A DNA stretch of 64,000 bases from CAIWHR01 sp963788185 (GCA_963788185.1 CAWBGE010000010.1:124001-188000); one strand, 5' to 3'; positions 33,815-43,697 are shown, counted from the first letter of the stretch. Notes: generated by a model from the sequence alone, not told the origin. Made by a program: numbers and translations.

Positions 33815-34498
33815 ATGTCCACTCTCAACCAGATCGTCTTCGGGATCTATCCGTACATCGCTTTGACGGTGTTCTTCGCCGGAAGCCTGCTTCGCTTCGA
33901 TCGCGACCAGTACACGTGGAAGAGCGATTCGTCGCAGATGCTGCGCGCGGGGCAATTGCGCTGGGGATCCAACCTCTTTCACCTGGGGATCCTCGGCATC
34001 TTCTTCGGCCACCTGTTCGGGCTGCTGACGCCGCTGGCAGTCTGGCATGCGCTGGGGATCACTGCCGGCGCGAAGCAGGCGCTGGCCGTCATTGCCGGGG
34101 GCGTGGCAGGTGCCGCCTGCCTGGTCGGGCTGGTCCTGCTCATCCATCGCCGGCTCACCGAGCCCCGGATCCGCGCCACGTCGCGTCCGGCGGACCTGTT
34201 CATCCTGTTCCTGCTGCTCGCGCAACTGCTGCTGGGTCTCTTCAGCATCACGGTGTCGCTGCAGCACATGGATGGCGCCGAAATGGTGAAGCTCATGATG
34301 TGGGCGCAGCATCTGGTCACGTTCCGGGGCGATGCCGCCTCCTTCGTGGCCGACGCAGCGCCGGTGTTCAAGGCGCATCTGTTCCTGGGCATGACCATCT
34401 TCGTCATCTTCCCCTTCACGCGCCTCGTGCACATCTGGTCGGGCTTTGCGGCGGGGAGCTACGTCGTCCGCGCCTGGCAGCTCGTGCGTTCGCGCTGA
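33815..34498 (+). CDS. narI: Respiratory nitrate reductase gamma subunit NarI
   Basis: A 227-residue membrane cytochrome b with five transmembrane helices that oxidises quinol and passes electrons to NarH. Haem ligand histidines are visible in the second helix (LFHLGILGIFFGHLFG) and in the fifth (KAHLFLGMTIFVIFPFTRLVHIWSG), matching His56/His66 and His187/His205 of E. coli. It starts 22 bases after narJ with AAGGAGA 8 bases upstream. Length equals that of E. coli NarI (225). Confidence 0.97.
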   Translation: MSTLNQIVFGIYPYIALTVFFAGSLLRFDRDQYTWKSDSSQMLRAGQLRWGSNLFHLGILGIFFGHLFGLLTPLAVWHALGITAGAKQALAVIAGGVAGAACLVGLVLLIHRRLTEPRIRATSRPADLFILFLLLAQLLLGLFSITVSLQHMDGAEMVKLMMWAQHLVTFRGDAASFVADAAPVFKAHLFLGMTIFVIFPFTRLVHIWSGFAAGSYVVRAWQLVRSR

Positions 34499-34527
34499 AG
34501 CCGGGTCATCGTTCGGGAGTCTTCGTC

Positions 34528-35313
34528 ATGCCGCTCAGCATCAACGGGTCCGTTGTCAGCGATGCACTGATCGCGGAGGAAGCCGCGCGGCTCGCGGGCG
34601 AAACGCAGCCCGAACTCGCCGCGCGCCGCACGCTGGCGATTCGCGAGTTGCTGCTGCAGCGCGCCGGCGAACTTGGCCTGCTGGAGGGCGGGATGGCCCG
34701 CGTCGAGGTCGCCTTTGCCAGCCGGGACGAGGAGGCGAGCGTGATCGAGGCGCTGCTCGAGCGGGAAGTGAAAACCCCGCAGCCCACCGCGGAGGAATGC
34801 CGGCGGCACTTCGCTGCGCATCCCGAGCGCTTCCGTTCGGGGGATCTGGCCGAAGTCCGCCACATCCTGTTCGCGGTGACGCCGCGCACGCCGATCGCGC
34901 CGCTGCGCGCCCGCGCGGAAGAGGTGCTGGTCGAACTGCGCGGCGCTCCCGACCGGTTTGCCGATCGCGCCCGCGAACTCTCGAATTGCCCGTCCGGACA
35001 GCAAGGGGGAAATCTGGGTCAGTTCGGGCGGGGCGAGATGGTGCCGGAGTTCGATCGCGCGGTGTTCGAGGGCACACGGGAAGGGCTGCTGCCCGGACTC
35101 GTGGCGACGCGCCATGGTTTTCACATCGTCGACATCGTGCGCCGGATTCCCGGCCGGGCGCTGCCGTTCGAAGTCGTCCGCGACAGTGTCGCCGCGTACC
35201 TGACCACGCGTGTCGAAGCCGAAGCGTTGCGCCAGTACGTGGCGGTGCTGGCCGGGCGCGCCCGCATCGAGGGTGTCGACCTCGCGGCGAGCGCGACGCC
35301 GCTGATGCAGTAG
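34528..35313 (+). CDS. Parvulin-type peptidyl-prolyl isomerase in the nar operon
   Basis: A 261-residue protein with a parvulin rotamase domain at about residues 112-210 (AEVRHILFAVTP, CPSGQQGGNLGQFGRGEMVPEFDRAVF, and HGFHIVDIVRR). It has N-terminal helices but no signal peptide, so it should act in the cytosol, in the style of NifM. It follows narI by 29 bases with GGGAG before the ATG. A parvulin gene after narGHJI is, from memory, common in Betaproteobacteria. A role in folding NarGHI or another nar product is inferred from position. Confidence 0.88.
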   Translation: MPLSINGSVVSDALIAEEAARLAGETQPELAARRTLAIRELLLQRAGELGLLEGGMARVEVAFASRDEEASVIEALLEREVKTPQPTAEECRRHFAAHPERFRSGDLAEVRHILFAVTPRTPIAPLRARAEEVLVELRGAPDRFADRARELSNCPSGQQGGNLGQFGRGEMVPEFDRAVFEGTREGLLPGLVATRHGFHIVDIVRRIPGRALPFEVVRDSVAAYLTTRVEAEALRQYVAVLAGRARIEGVDLAASATPLMQ

Positions 35314-35463
35314 AGAACGGCCCCGGTCCGCCGCGATCCCGACCGCGCGTCAATTGCGGCGAGCCGGGGCGGACGAATCCCGGAATCCGCCCACACCCTT
35401 GCCCGGCCACATCCGGCGGGTCGCCGCCTGGCCGTCAGCCACGGGCGATTGTCGTGCGCGTCT

Positions 35464-35491
35464 TTGCAACCGCGGTGTTCTGTGGAACAAT
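35464..35491 (+). promoter_or_regulatory. Candidate rppH promoter with overlapping palindrome
   Basis: TTGCAA (35464-35469) and AACAAT (35486-35491) are spaced 16 bases apart, ahead of rppH. The -10 overlaps a near-palindrome, GGAACAATTGTCCC, whose centre ACAATTGT is a perfect 8-bp palindrome. A repressor site is possible. Evidence is consensus matching only. Confidence 0.4.
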
Positions 35492-35521
35492 TGTCCCAAC
35501 TACATTTTCGGGGTGACCGCG

Positions 35522-36088
35522 ATGCTTGATCGTGACGGTTATCGCCCGAACGTCGCCATTGTCATCGCCAACGTCAGGAATCAGGTTTTTTGGGGCAAGA
35601 GGATTCGGGAACACTCGTGGCAATTTCCGCAAGGTGGCCTCAACTCCGGCGAGACGCCTGAGCAGGCGATGTTCCGTGAGTTGCACGAAGAAGTCGGACT
35701 CCAACCCCACCACGTCAGGATTCTGGGCCGAACGCGCGACTGGCTGCGTTACGAGGTGCCGCAACACTGGGTAAGGCGCGAGTGGCGGGGCAGTTACCGC
35801 GGACAGAAACAGATCTGGTATCTGCTGCGTCTGGTCGGTCGCGATACCGACTTCAAGCTGCGCGGCAACGAACGGCCCGAGTTCGATGCCTGGCGCTGGC
35901 ACGAGTACTGGGTTCCGCTCGACACCGTGATCGACTTCAAGCGCGACGTGTACCGTCGCGCGCTCACCGAACTCGAACGCTATCTGCACGGACGTCCGCA
36001 AACGCGGCGCGAGCGCCTTTTCAGCGTATCGCACCCGATCATGCCGCCGTCTTACGCCGACCCGGCGACGGTGTCGACGCCCGACTGA
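35522..36088 (+). CDS. rppH: RNA pyrophosphohydrolase
   Basis: A 188-residue Nudix hydrolase that removes pyrophosphate from the 5' end of mRNA and so triggers RNase E decay. The Nudix box GGLNSGETPEQAMFRELHEEVGL is complete. The N-terminus MLDRDGYRPNVAIVIAN and the strand VFWGKRI are typical of RppH rather than other Nudix enzymes. The start at 35522 was chosen by this homology. It stands alone with its own candidate promoter. Confidence 0.95.
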   Translation: MLDRDGYRPNVAIVIANVRNQVFWGKRIREHSWQFPQGGLNSGETPEQAMFRELHEEVGLQPHHVRILGRTRDWLRYEVPQHWVRREWRGSYRGQKQIWYLLRLVGRDTDFKLRGNERPEFDAWRWHEYWVPLDTVIDFKRDVYRRALTELERYLHGRPQTRRERLFSVSHPIMPPSYADPATVSTPD

Positions 36089-36132
36089 AGCCCCGGCGGC
36101 CCCCGCGCGGCGGGGGCGCCGGGGGCAGCGCA

Positions 36133-36678
36133 TCAGGGCAGCGTGCCGCCCAGCATCGCGCCACCGAAAAAGATCGACATCAGGGCGCCGAACAGCACCA
36201 TGCCCAGCACCAGGCCGCATACCACGATGGCCACGGTGTAGACAACCGCCTTCTCCGCCGGGCACTTCTTCATCACTGCGACGCCCAGGTAGAAGGTGTA
36301 CCAGGCGTAGGCAGCACCGAGCAGGCTCAGGAGGCCGCCCACGAACGGGATCAGCTGAAAAATGCCGGCGATCCACGCCGCGGTGTACGAGTACGCCGTC
36401 AGCTTGAGTGACTGGATGAAATTCTTTTCGCCGCCAAACGTCGGCGCGAGGGCGTCGACGATCATCGCCAGCAGCCAGGTGACGCCGAGCCCGAGACCGT
36501 AGCTGGCCACGGCGATGCCCACACTGCCCGTCAACGCGAGGGCAATCGGACCGATCGCAGCCAGAATCATGACGTAGCCGGTGAATATCGAACCGGCGGT
36601 CGCAGTCTCCTCGGCGATCCTGGGCCACTCGACCTTCGGTTTGAGCAGGATGTTCGTGACGCGTTCCACAATTGCCAT
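36133..36678 (-). CDS. YIP1 family membrane protein
   Basis: A 181-residue inner-membrane protein with about five hydrophobic helices and a short soluble N-terminus (MAIVERVTNILLKPKVEWPRI). The pattern, with LKLTAYSYTAAWIAGIF and GLLSLLGAAYAWYTFYLG, is that of bacterial Yip1-domain proteins, whose function is unknown. GGGGAGA precedes the ATG at 36678; a longer in-frame start at 36756 lacks homology and a ribosome binding site. A 73-bp tandem repeat lies upstream, between it and proB. Confidence 0.8.
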   Translation of the reverse strand: MAIVERVTNILLKPKVEWPRIAEETATAGSIFTGYVMILAAIGPIALALTGSVGIAVASYGLGLGVTWLLAMIVDALAPTFGGEKNFIQSLKLTAYSYTAAWIAGIFQLIPFVGGLLSLLGAAYAWYTFYLGVAVMKKCPAEKAVVYTVAIVVCGLVLGMVLFGALMSIFFGGAMLGGTLP

Positions 36679-36790
36679 GCCGGATCTCCCCTGAGTGATC
36701 ACTGGGGCGGAGGCGTGGTGCGCCGCCCCGAGAACAACGTGTGCTACCGGTGGCAAGTGTAGCCTGACTTCGCGCGCGAGCTTAGCTTCT

Positions 36791-36963
36791 CGCCGACGCG
36801 CGAGTTAGCCTGCGCCGTTACGGGTTGTGACTCCGGCCGCTCGCAGAAGCTCGCTTAACATCGCGCCGACGCGCGAGTTAGCCTGCGCCGTTACGGGTTG
36901 TGACTCCGGCCGCTCGCAGAAGCTCGCTTAACATCGCGCTGACGCGCGAGTTAGCCTGCGCCG
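36791..36963. repeat. 73-bp tandem repeat, 2.4 copies
   Basis: Two identical 73-base units (36791-36863 and 36864-36936) are followed by a partial third copy (36937-36963) with one mismatch. The repeat lies 18 bases after the proB stop and about 110 bases before the YIP1 start on the minus strand, and has no ORF. Each unit contains GCGCGAGTTAGC and GAAGCTCGCTTAAC, which partly mirror each other. This explains most of the 302-base gap; nothing else was seen there. Confidence 0.9.
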
Positions 36964-36980
36964 CAATATGGCCCACTTGG

Positions 36981-38102
36981 CTACGCCAAGAGGACCATAT
37001 TGTCCCGATGAATCAGCTCGGGCTCCTCGACGTAGCCGAGGATGGATTCGATCTCCGACGAACTCCTGCGCAGTATGCGCGCCGCTTCCGCGGCACCGTA
37101 GTTGACGAGGCCACGCGCGACTTCGCGGCCCGCGGTGTCGTAGCAGCCGACAACCTCGCCGCGCTCGAACGGGCCTTCGACGGCCACGACACCGATCGGC
37201 AGCAGGCTCTTGCCTTCGCTGACCAGCGCGCGAACGGCGCCGGCGTCGAGTTGCAGCCTGCCGGCGAGCTGCAGATGATCGGCGAGCCACTGCTTGCGCG
37301 CGGCAAGCGAAGCGGCATCTGCGATCAGCGCGCTTCCCAGCGACTCGCCGCGCGCAAGCCGGACCAGCACGTCGGGCTCGCGACCGCTGGCGATGACGGT
37401 CGACGCGCCGGAGCGAGCCGCGCGCTTGGCGGCCAGGATCTTGGTGAGCATGCCACCGCGACTCAAGGTGCTGGCGGCGCCGCCGGCCATGGCCTCGAGT
37501 TCCGGGTCGCCCGCGCGCGCGGTGAGCACCAGCGTGGCCTCCGGGTGCTTGCGCGGATCGGCGGTGAAGAGCCCCGCCTGGTCGGTGAGCAGCAGCAGGA
37601 CGTCCGCCTCGATGAGATTCGTCACCAGCGCGCCCAGCGTATCGTTGTCCCCGACCCGTATTTCGTCGGTGGTGACCGTGTCGTTCTCGTTGATGATGGG
37701 GATGACGTCGAGTTCGATCAGCGTCCGCAGCGTCGAGCGCGCATTTAGATAGCGCCTGCGATCGGCGAGGTCCTCGTGGGTGAGCAGGATCTGCGCGGTG
37801 TGCAGGCCGAATTTCGCGAACGCTGTCTCGTAGGCCTGCACCAGGCCCATCTGTCCGACCGCCGCTGCCGCCTGCAGTTCGTGCATCGCGGACGGGCGCT
37901 TGCTCCATCCCAGTCGCTTGATCCCTTCGGCGATCGCGCCGGACGAGACGAGAACGATTTCCTTGCCTGCGCGCTTCAATTCGGCGATCTGCGCCGCCCA
38001 GTTTGCGACGGCGGCGTGATCGAGTCCGCGCCCGTCGTTGGTGACCAGGCTGGAACCGACCTTGACGACGATGCGGTGCGCGGATTGGACGGGCGTGGTC
38101 AT
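36981..38102 (-). CDS. proB: Glutamate 5-kinase
   Basis: A 373-residue enzyme catalysing the first step of proline synthesis, ATP-dependent phosphorylation of glutamate. The amino-acid kinase domain has VVKVGSSLVTNDGRGLD, VSSGAIAEG and INENDTV. A C-terminal PUA domain (about residues 280-355) is present with GSLLPIGVVAVEG-like features (KSLLPIGVVAVEGPFERGE). The enzyme is usually feedback-inhibited by proline. It lies 12 bases after obgE in a glycosyltransferase-obgE-proB unit. Confidence 0.96.
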   Translation of the reverse strand: MTTPVQSAHRIVVKVGSSLVTNDGRGLDHAAVANWAAQIAELKRAGKEIVLVSSGAIAEGIKRLGWSKRPSAMHELQAAAAVGQMGLVQAYETAFAKFGLHTAQILLTHEDLADRRRYLNARSTLRTLIELDVIPIINENDTVTTDEIRVGDNDTLGALVTNLIEADVLLLLTDQAGLFTADPRKHPEATLVLTARAGDPELEAMAGGAASTLSRGGMLTKILAAKRAARSGASTVIASGREPDVLVRLARGESLGSALIADAASLAARKQWLADHLQLAGRLQLDAGAVRALVSEGKSLLPIGVVAVEGPFERGEVVGCYDTAGREVARGLVNYGAAEAARILRRSSSEIESILGYVEEPELIHRDNMVLLA

Positions 38103-38114
38103 GACGGCGACGGT

Positions 38115-39242
38115 TCAGGCGCTCGCGTCGCCGCCAGAGCGGCTGATTTCGCTGTCGATCGCGCCGTCGGAAGGCGCGTCGGGCGCGTCGGCGGCGGGAA
38201 GTGCCGGCGCATCGGAGGGAAGCGGCGCGGCGGGGTGCGCATCGAGCCAGTCCTGCACGGCGAAAACGACCGCACGGCAGCCTTCGCCGCTGACGGCGGC
38301 GACCGGGAAGACCGGGCCTTTCCAGCGCAGCGCTTTCACGAAGGCCTTGACGCGCGCCGCGCGCTCGGCCTCCGGCACGAGGTCGAGTTTGTTCAGCACC
38401 AGCCAGCGCGCCTTCTCGTAAAGCGAGTTGTCGTAGCGCTTCAGTTCGTCGACGATGGCTCTGGCGTCGCGCACGGGATCGGCGTCGGGATCGAAGGGCG
38501 CGAGATCGACGATATGCAGCAGCAGTCGCGTGCGCTGCAGGTGGCGCAGGAACTGGTGACCGAGGCCTGCGCCGTCGGCCGCGCCCTCGATCAATCCGGG
38601 GATGTCGGCCAGCACGAAGCTGCGGCCGTCGTCGACGCGAACCACCCCCAGATTCGGCGCCAGCGTCGTGAACGGATAGTCGGCAACCTTGGGCTTCGCC
38701 GCCGAAACGGCACGTATGAAGGTGCTCTTGCCCGCGTTCGGCATCCCGAACAGGCCGACGTCGGCGAGCACCTTGAGTTCGAGGCGCAGGAACCGCTTCT
38801 CGCCTTCGCCGCCGCGCGTGAACTGCCGCGGTGCGCGGTTCGTGCTCGATTTGAAATGCAGATTGCCCAACCCGCCAGCCCCGCCCCTCGCGAGCAGCGC
38901 GCGCTGCTCGTGACGCACCAGATCGGCAACGAGCGCTCCGGTTTCCGCGTCGGTGATGACCGTGCCGACCGGGACGCGCAACGTGATGTCGTCGGCGCCG
39001 CGGCCGTACTGATCCGCGCCGCGGCCGTTCTCGCCCGCCTTCGCACGGTGTATTCGCGCGTAACGGTAGTCGATCAGCGTGTTGATGTTGCGATCGGCGA
39101 TTGCGTAGATGCTTCCACCGCGTCCGCCGTCCCCGCCGTCCGGACCGCCCTGCGGCACGAACTTCTCGCGTCGGAAGCTGGCCGACCCGTTACCGCCGTC
39201 GCCGGCGAGCACTTCGATCCTGGCTTCATCGATGAATTTCAA
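38115..39242 (-). CDS. obgE: GTPase Obg/CgtA
   Basis: A 375-residue GTPase needed for late 50S ribosome assembly and stress control. The glycine-rich Obg fold fills residues 1-158 (AGDGGNGSASFRREKFVPQGGPDGGDGG and repeats). The G domain has G1 FGMPNAGKS, G3 DIPGLIEGA and G4 NKLDLV. The acidic/Ala/Pro tail after residue 330 is common. The start overlaps the stop of the glycosyltransferase gene by ATGA, so their translation is coupled. The usual rplU-rpmA genes are not adjacent here. Confidence 0.96.
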   Translation of the reverse strand: MKFIDEARIEVLAGDGGNGSASFRREKFVPQGGPDGGDGGRGGSIYAIADRNINTLIDYRYARIHRAKAGENGRGADQYGRGADDITLRVPVGTVITDAETGALVADLVRHEQRALLARGGAGGLGNLHFKSSTNRAPRQFTRGGEGEKRFLRLELKVLADVGLFGMPNAGKSTFIRAVSAAKPKVADYPFTTLAPNLGVVRVDDGRSFVLADIPGLIEGAADGAGLGHQFLRHLQRTRLLLHIVDLAPFDPDADPVRDARAIVDELKRYDNSLYEKARWLVLNKLDLVPEAERAARVKAFVKALRWKGPVFPVAAVSGEGCRAVVFAVQDWLDAHPAAPLPSDAPALPAADAPDAPSDGAIDSEISRSGGDASA

Positions 39243-40918
39243 GGTGCGACCTTTCGATACAGCACGAACAGCTCGGTGTCATCGCCGCGGCGACGACCAT
39301 CCCACGCCACGTACCACCCATCCGGCGTGTCCGGCAGGCGATCGATGCGCCCGTACTGAACCAGCCGAGTCGCGCAATCATGCACGGGCGACACCTCCTC
39401 GCGCACCGTCGACAGCGCCGCAAAATACCGAAACAGCGCGCGCTGTGGTTCGCCCAGGTTGCGGCTCGCGACGCATCCCGTGGCCGGGAGCTGCGTGGCG
39501 AGCGATTCTGCCACGGAGCGATAGCTGCGCCGGGAGTCGAGATAAGGCAGCCAGATCGTCGTGTAGAGGCCCCAGATGAGCGTCACGCCGGCAGCCCAGT
39601 TCAGCACCGCACGCCGGTTCGAGCGCCGCGCCGGGCGCACCAACGCGAGCCACAGGGCGGAAAGAAACAGCGATACGGCAAGCGCACCCCACTGCAAGAC
39701 GGGCCGGTAACCGACTTCAGTGTCGCGAAATAGGCGTGCAACCGTCGGAGACATGCCTTGAAACCACGCATCGATCCAGATCCCCCAGACCAGAGCCGCG
39801 AGCAGGCCGAAGGTCAGGATGCCGAACCAGTCCAGTGCTGCGGAGTAGCCGCGTTTCAGCGTGTCGATTTCCAGCGCCGCCAACAGCGCGAGCGGCGCCA
39901 GCAGCGGAACTGCCAGGATCGCGCGAGGCTCGGGGGTCAGCGTCAGGCAGACGATGATGACCAGCGCCAGCACGCCGGGTATCTCGACGCCCGGCGCGCC
40001 GAGGCCGCCGTTGAAGCCGCGGCCGCGAGTCCACAACGTCCACAGCACGAGAGGCAGGGCCGGCCAGGTGAACCACGGAAGGTTCTTGGCCATTGCGAAC
40101 GGATCGCTTCCGATCCTCGACCAGAACCCGGCGGGCATCTGCTGCACCCACCAGGCGCCAAGGTGATCGGGCGCGACGAAGTGCAGGGACAGCGGCCAAG
40201 TCGCGGCGGTCAGTGTGCCGACCGCGATCGCCGCGGTCGCTGCCCGCGCATGGTCGCGCGTACGGTAACGCGCGAACGCGATCGGCAGCGCGATCAGCGT
40301 GAGGCCGATCCACAGCAACGCGGTCGGCCCGTGAGACAGAAATCCCACGGCGGCGGCGAGCCCGGTGACGACCCCCCCGGCGACCGGGCGCCGCAGCGAC
40401 AGGGCGAGGCCGTACAGCGCACCTGCGACGCCCAGCAGCAGGCCGAGTTCCGGTGACAGCTGGTGCGCACGGTCCCACAATCCCAGGCAACCGACGAACA
40501 GCAGCGCCGGGAGCCAGCGCGTGCGCCGTCCGTTGAGTTCCAGCCCCGCCCCCGTCAGTGCAACCAGCGTGAGACCCAGCAGGAACGATGCCGCGAGCCG
40601 CGCTGCATCGTGGGGCGCGAGCAATCCCGAGAACAACCGACCGGACAGCGCCGCGAGTGCGTGAATCAGCGGCGGGTTCCGGAGATAGGGTTCACCCGCG
40701 AGCGTGGGGGCGAGCAGATTGCCCGACTGCATCATGTCCCAGGCCACGCCGAATGCCGTGGCATCCTCGGTCTTCCAGGGATCGTGGCCGACGACCCCGA
40801 GGAGCGCCCAGGCGGCGAACAGCAGGACAAGCCCGGCCTGTTTCAGCGCCCGATAGGGTCCGGACGGCGAGTCATCGCTGGCCGAGGGCGGATTGCGGGA
40901 AGGCACGGGGCGGGGCAT
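39239..40918 (-). CDS. Membrane glycosyltransferase, ArnT/PMT-like
   Basis: A 559-residue polytopic protein with about 11-12 transmembrane helices and a soluble C-terminus. The first periplasmic loop carries DPWKTEDATAFGVAWDM and EPYLRNPPLIHAL, matching the acidic catalytic loop and Pro-Pro motif of the GT-C fold (ArnT/PMT, GT83/GT39). It should move a sugar from an undecaprenyl-phosphate donor to lipid A, protein or another envelope acceptor; the acceptor is unknown. It is the first gene of the unit with obgE and proB. Confidence 0.83.
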   Translation of the reverse strand: MPRPVPSRNPPSASDDSPSGPYRALKQAGLVLLFAAWALLGVVGHDPWKTEDATAFGVAWDMMQSGNLLAPTLAGEPYLRNPPLIHALAALSGRLFSGLLAPHDAARLAASFLLGLTLVALTGAGLELNGRRTRWLPALLFVGCLGLWDRAHQLSPELGLLLGVAGALYGLALSLRRPVAGGVVTGLAAAVGFLSHGPTALLWIGLTLIALPIAFARYRTRDHARAATAAIAVGTLTAATWPLSLHFVAPDHLGAWWVQQMPAGFWSRIGSDPFAMAKNLPWFTWPALPLVLWTLWTRGRGFNGGLGAPGVEIPGVLALVIIVCLTLTPEPRAILAVPLLAPLALLAALEIDTLKRGYSAALDWFGILTFGLLAALVWGIWIDAWFQGMSPTVARLFRDTEVGYRPVLQWGALAVSLFLSALWLALVRPARRSNRRAVLNWAAGVTLIWGLYTTIWLPYLDSRRSYRSVAESLATQLPATGCVASRNLGEPQRALFRYFAALSTVREEVSPVHDCATRLVQYGRIDRLPDTPDGWYVAWDGRRRGDDTELFVLYRKVAP

Positions 40919-40972
40919 GAGGGGGCGACGGGAGACTCAGGTGCGGCTCGGGATCGATCGGAAGCGTACACC

Positions 40973-41003
40973 GAAAGAAAAAGGCAGCCGAAGCTGCCTT
41001 TCT
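40973..41003 (-). terminator. Rho-independent terminator of rpmE
   Basis: On the minus strand an 8-bp perfect stem AAGGCAGC / GCTGCCTT with a TTCG loop is followed by a T-rich tail (TTTTTCTTTC). It lies about 60 bases after the rpmE stop. This is the clearest intrinsic terminator on the minus strand in the window. Confidence 0.85.
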
Positions 41004-41062
41004 CGCCGGGCGGTGTTGATGTGTGCCGCCGACTGCCGCGGGCAACCCGCGCGGATTCCGGA

Positions 41063-41284
41063 TCAGGTCGGCGCAGGCCCCGCCTTGGAGCCGTAGCGCT
41101 GGCGGAATTTGTCGATGCGGCCCGCGGTGTCCATCACCTTCTGCTTGCCGGTGTAGAACGGGTGGCACGACGAGCATACTTCGACGTGCAGCGGCTTGGC
41201 CACTGTCGAGCGCGTGGTGAACTGGGTGCCGCAGCTGCAGGTGACCTGGATTTCGGAATAGTTGGGGTGAATGCCGGTTTTCAT
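41063..41284 (-). CDS. rpmE: 50S ribosomal protein L31
   Basis: A 73-residue ribosomal protein of the zinc-binding (C+) L31 type. Cysteines appear as VTCSCGTQF and VEVCSSCHPFYTGKQK; His in CHPF completes the usual set. The start MKTGIHPNY matches L31 homologues and is preceded by GAGGAAATC. A sigma70-like promoter lies about 120 bases upstream and a strong terminator downstream, so it forms a monocistronic unit. Confidence 0.96.
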   Translation of the reverse strand: MKTGIHPNYSEIQVTCSCGTQFTTRSTVAKPLHVEVCSSCHPFYTGKQKVMDTAGRIDKFRQRYGSKAGPAPT

Positions 41285-41406
41285 GATTTCCTCTCTGGCG
41301 GCCCACGCACCGGAACCCCGCGGTTCCCTTGGCGCGCCCGGGCCGGGCACCGCTTCACATGGGGGCGAAATACCCTGATCGCATCCCCTGCAGCGGCCAA
41401 TCGATA

Positions 41407-41435
41407 ATTATGCCTTCATAAGTGCCGGCACGCAA
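41407..41435 (-). promoter_or_regulatory. Candidate sigma70 promoter of rpmE
   Basis: On the minus strand TTGCGT (41430-41435) is followed after 17 bases by CATAAT (41407-41412), a 5/6 -10 match. The leader to the rpmE ATG would be about 115 bases. The rest of 41285-41556 shows no gene. Confidence 0.55.
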
Positions 41436-41556
41436 CCGCTACCGGCGTTCCGTGAGTGCCCGAAAGCGGACCGGAAAGTGGCGCGAAATCAGGCGGATAC
41501 ACTACGCACCGGGAGCATTTTCCGACGCCAATGCGACCCGCTGAAGCGGCGGCGCC

Positions 41557-41607
41557 GAATTCAAGTGCGGCCGCTACCCACGCCGCATCGAGTCAAAGAA
41601 TTACGAC
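41557..41607 (-). repeat. Degenerate copy of the rho 3' end downstream of rho
   Basis: This 51-base stretch aligns without gaps to 41670-41720, the last codons of rho plus 17 bases past its stop, at about 75% identity. On the minus strand it still reads FFDSMRRG followed by a stop codon (TAG instead of TAA), but a TAA stands where Glu would be. It is therefore a dead partial duplicate, 113 bases downstream of the original. Confidence 0.75.
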
Positions 41608-41627
41608 GCTGGAGGGAGGAGCAGGGG

Positions 41628-41645
41628 CCCCGCCGCGAGGCGGGG
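41628..41645 (-). terminator. Hairpin downstream of rho
   Basis: A perfect 7-bp GC stem (CCCCGCC / GGCGGGG) with a 4-base loop lies between the rho stop and the degenerate rho tail copy. On the minus strand it is followed by a C/T-rich, not U-rich, tract. It is a possible end of the rho transcript; intrinsic activity is doubtful. Confidence 0.4.
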
Positions 41646-41686
41646 ATGCGACCCCGGAAGCGGTGAACGGAATTCGGAGGCGACCG

Positions 41687-42946
<1,260 letters not shown>

Positions 42947-43158
42947 GGTGCCAGGGAAGAGGAACGGAGAAGGGGGGAAGAAGCCGGAGGATGGCGGGCG
43001 AGAACAGCGCGTTCGGCGTTGCGGCCGCGGCGGAAGCTCTGGGGTGTCGGCGCCTGAAAGACGCCAGGTGCCATCAGGTGCAAGCCCTCGACAGGGGCTG
43101 AGGAACGACCCTCCGGCGAGCGGAGGGCTTTCGCGCACTGACGATCAGGGTATCGGGT
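42947..43158 (-). promoter_or_regulatory. rho leader with C-rich pyrimidine tract and two hairpins
   Basis: The leader between trxA and rho holds, nearest the ATG (about 42954-42990), a tract of C and T almost without G on the mRNA strand (CTTCTCCGTTCCTCTTCCC). Such C>G sequence resembles a rut site. Further upstream are CCCTCCG / CGGAGGG (43109-43127) and AGCCC / GGGCT (43083-43099) inverted repeats. Rho controls its own leader in E. coli; the same is inferred here. Confidence 0.45.
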
Positions 43159-43485
43159 TCAGAGATTGCTGTCAACAAAAGCAGTGAGCTGGGACTTCGA
43201 CAGCGCGCCCACCTTTTGGGCGTGGGGCTTGCCGTCCTTGAACAGGATCAGGGTCGGGATGCCGCGAATCCCGAACTTGCTCGTGACATCGGGATTGGCA
43301 TCGATGTCGAGCTTGGCGACCGTCAGCTTGCCGGCGTACTGCCTCGCCACGTCTTCAAGCACCGGGGCGATCATCTTGCAGGGACCGCACCACTCGGCCC
43401 AATAATCGACGAGGACGGGTGTAGTGGACTGCAGCACATCCTTCTCGAACGAGGCGTCCGACACGTGCTTGATGTTTTCGCTCAT
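43159..43485 (-). CDS. trxA: Thioredoxin 1
   Basis: A 108-residue cytosolic thioredoxin. The active site is WCGPCK in VDYWAEWCGPCKMIAPVLE, with the cis-Pro loop GIRGIPTLILFKDG. It reduces protein disulfides using thioredoxin reductase. AAAGGA precedes the ATG at 43485. It lies upstream of rho, the common trxA-rho order in Gram-negative bacteria, and is divergent from fdxA. Confidence 0.97.
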   Translation of the reverse strand: MSENIKHVSDASFEKDVLQSTTPVLVDYWAEWCGPCKMIAPVLEDVARQYAGKLTVAKLDIDANPDVTSKFGIRGIPTLILFKDGKPHAQKVGALSKSQLTAFVDSNL

Positions 43486-43697
43486 GAAAATCCTTTGGCG
43501 GGGAGGGTAAATGGGGTGGGGCGGGGCGCCACGCAACCGGCCGCACGCGCGGCCTTTGCTTCGAGGAGCCCGAAGCGACAAACTTCACGGTAGCCTAACC
43601 CGGGCGCCGGTGCAAGTTCAGCTTGCCTCGCGCCTGTCCAGCGGAAGTTGAGCTCCAATTTGGTAAAATCAAGCTTTTCGCGCTCCGGAAGCCCGCA

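Noticed and set aside
42947..43138. A 64-codon in-frame N-terminal extension of Rho
   Set aside because: The extension is low-complexity and Pro/Ser-rich; starting at 42946 gives exactly the family length and start sequence.
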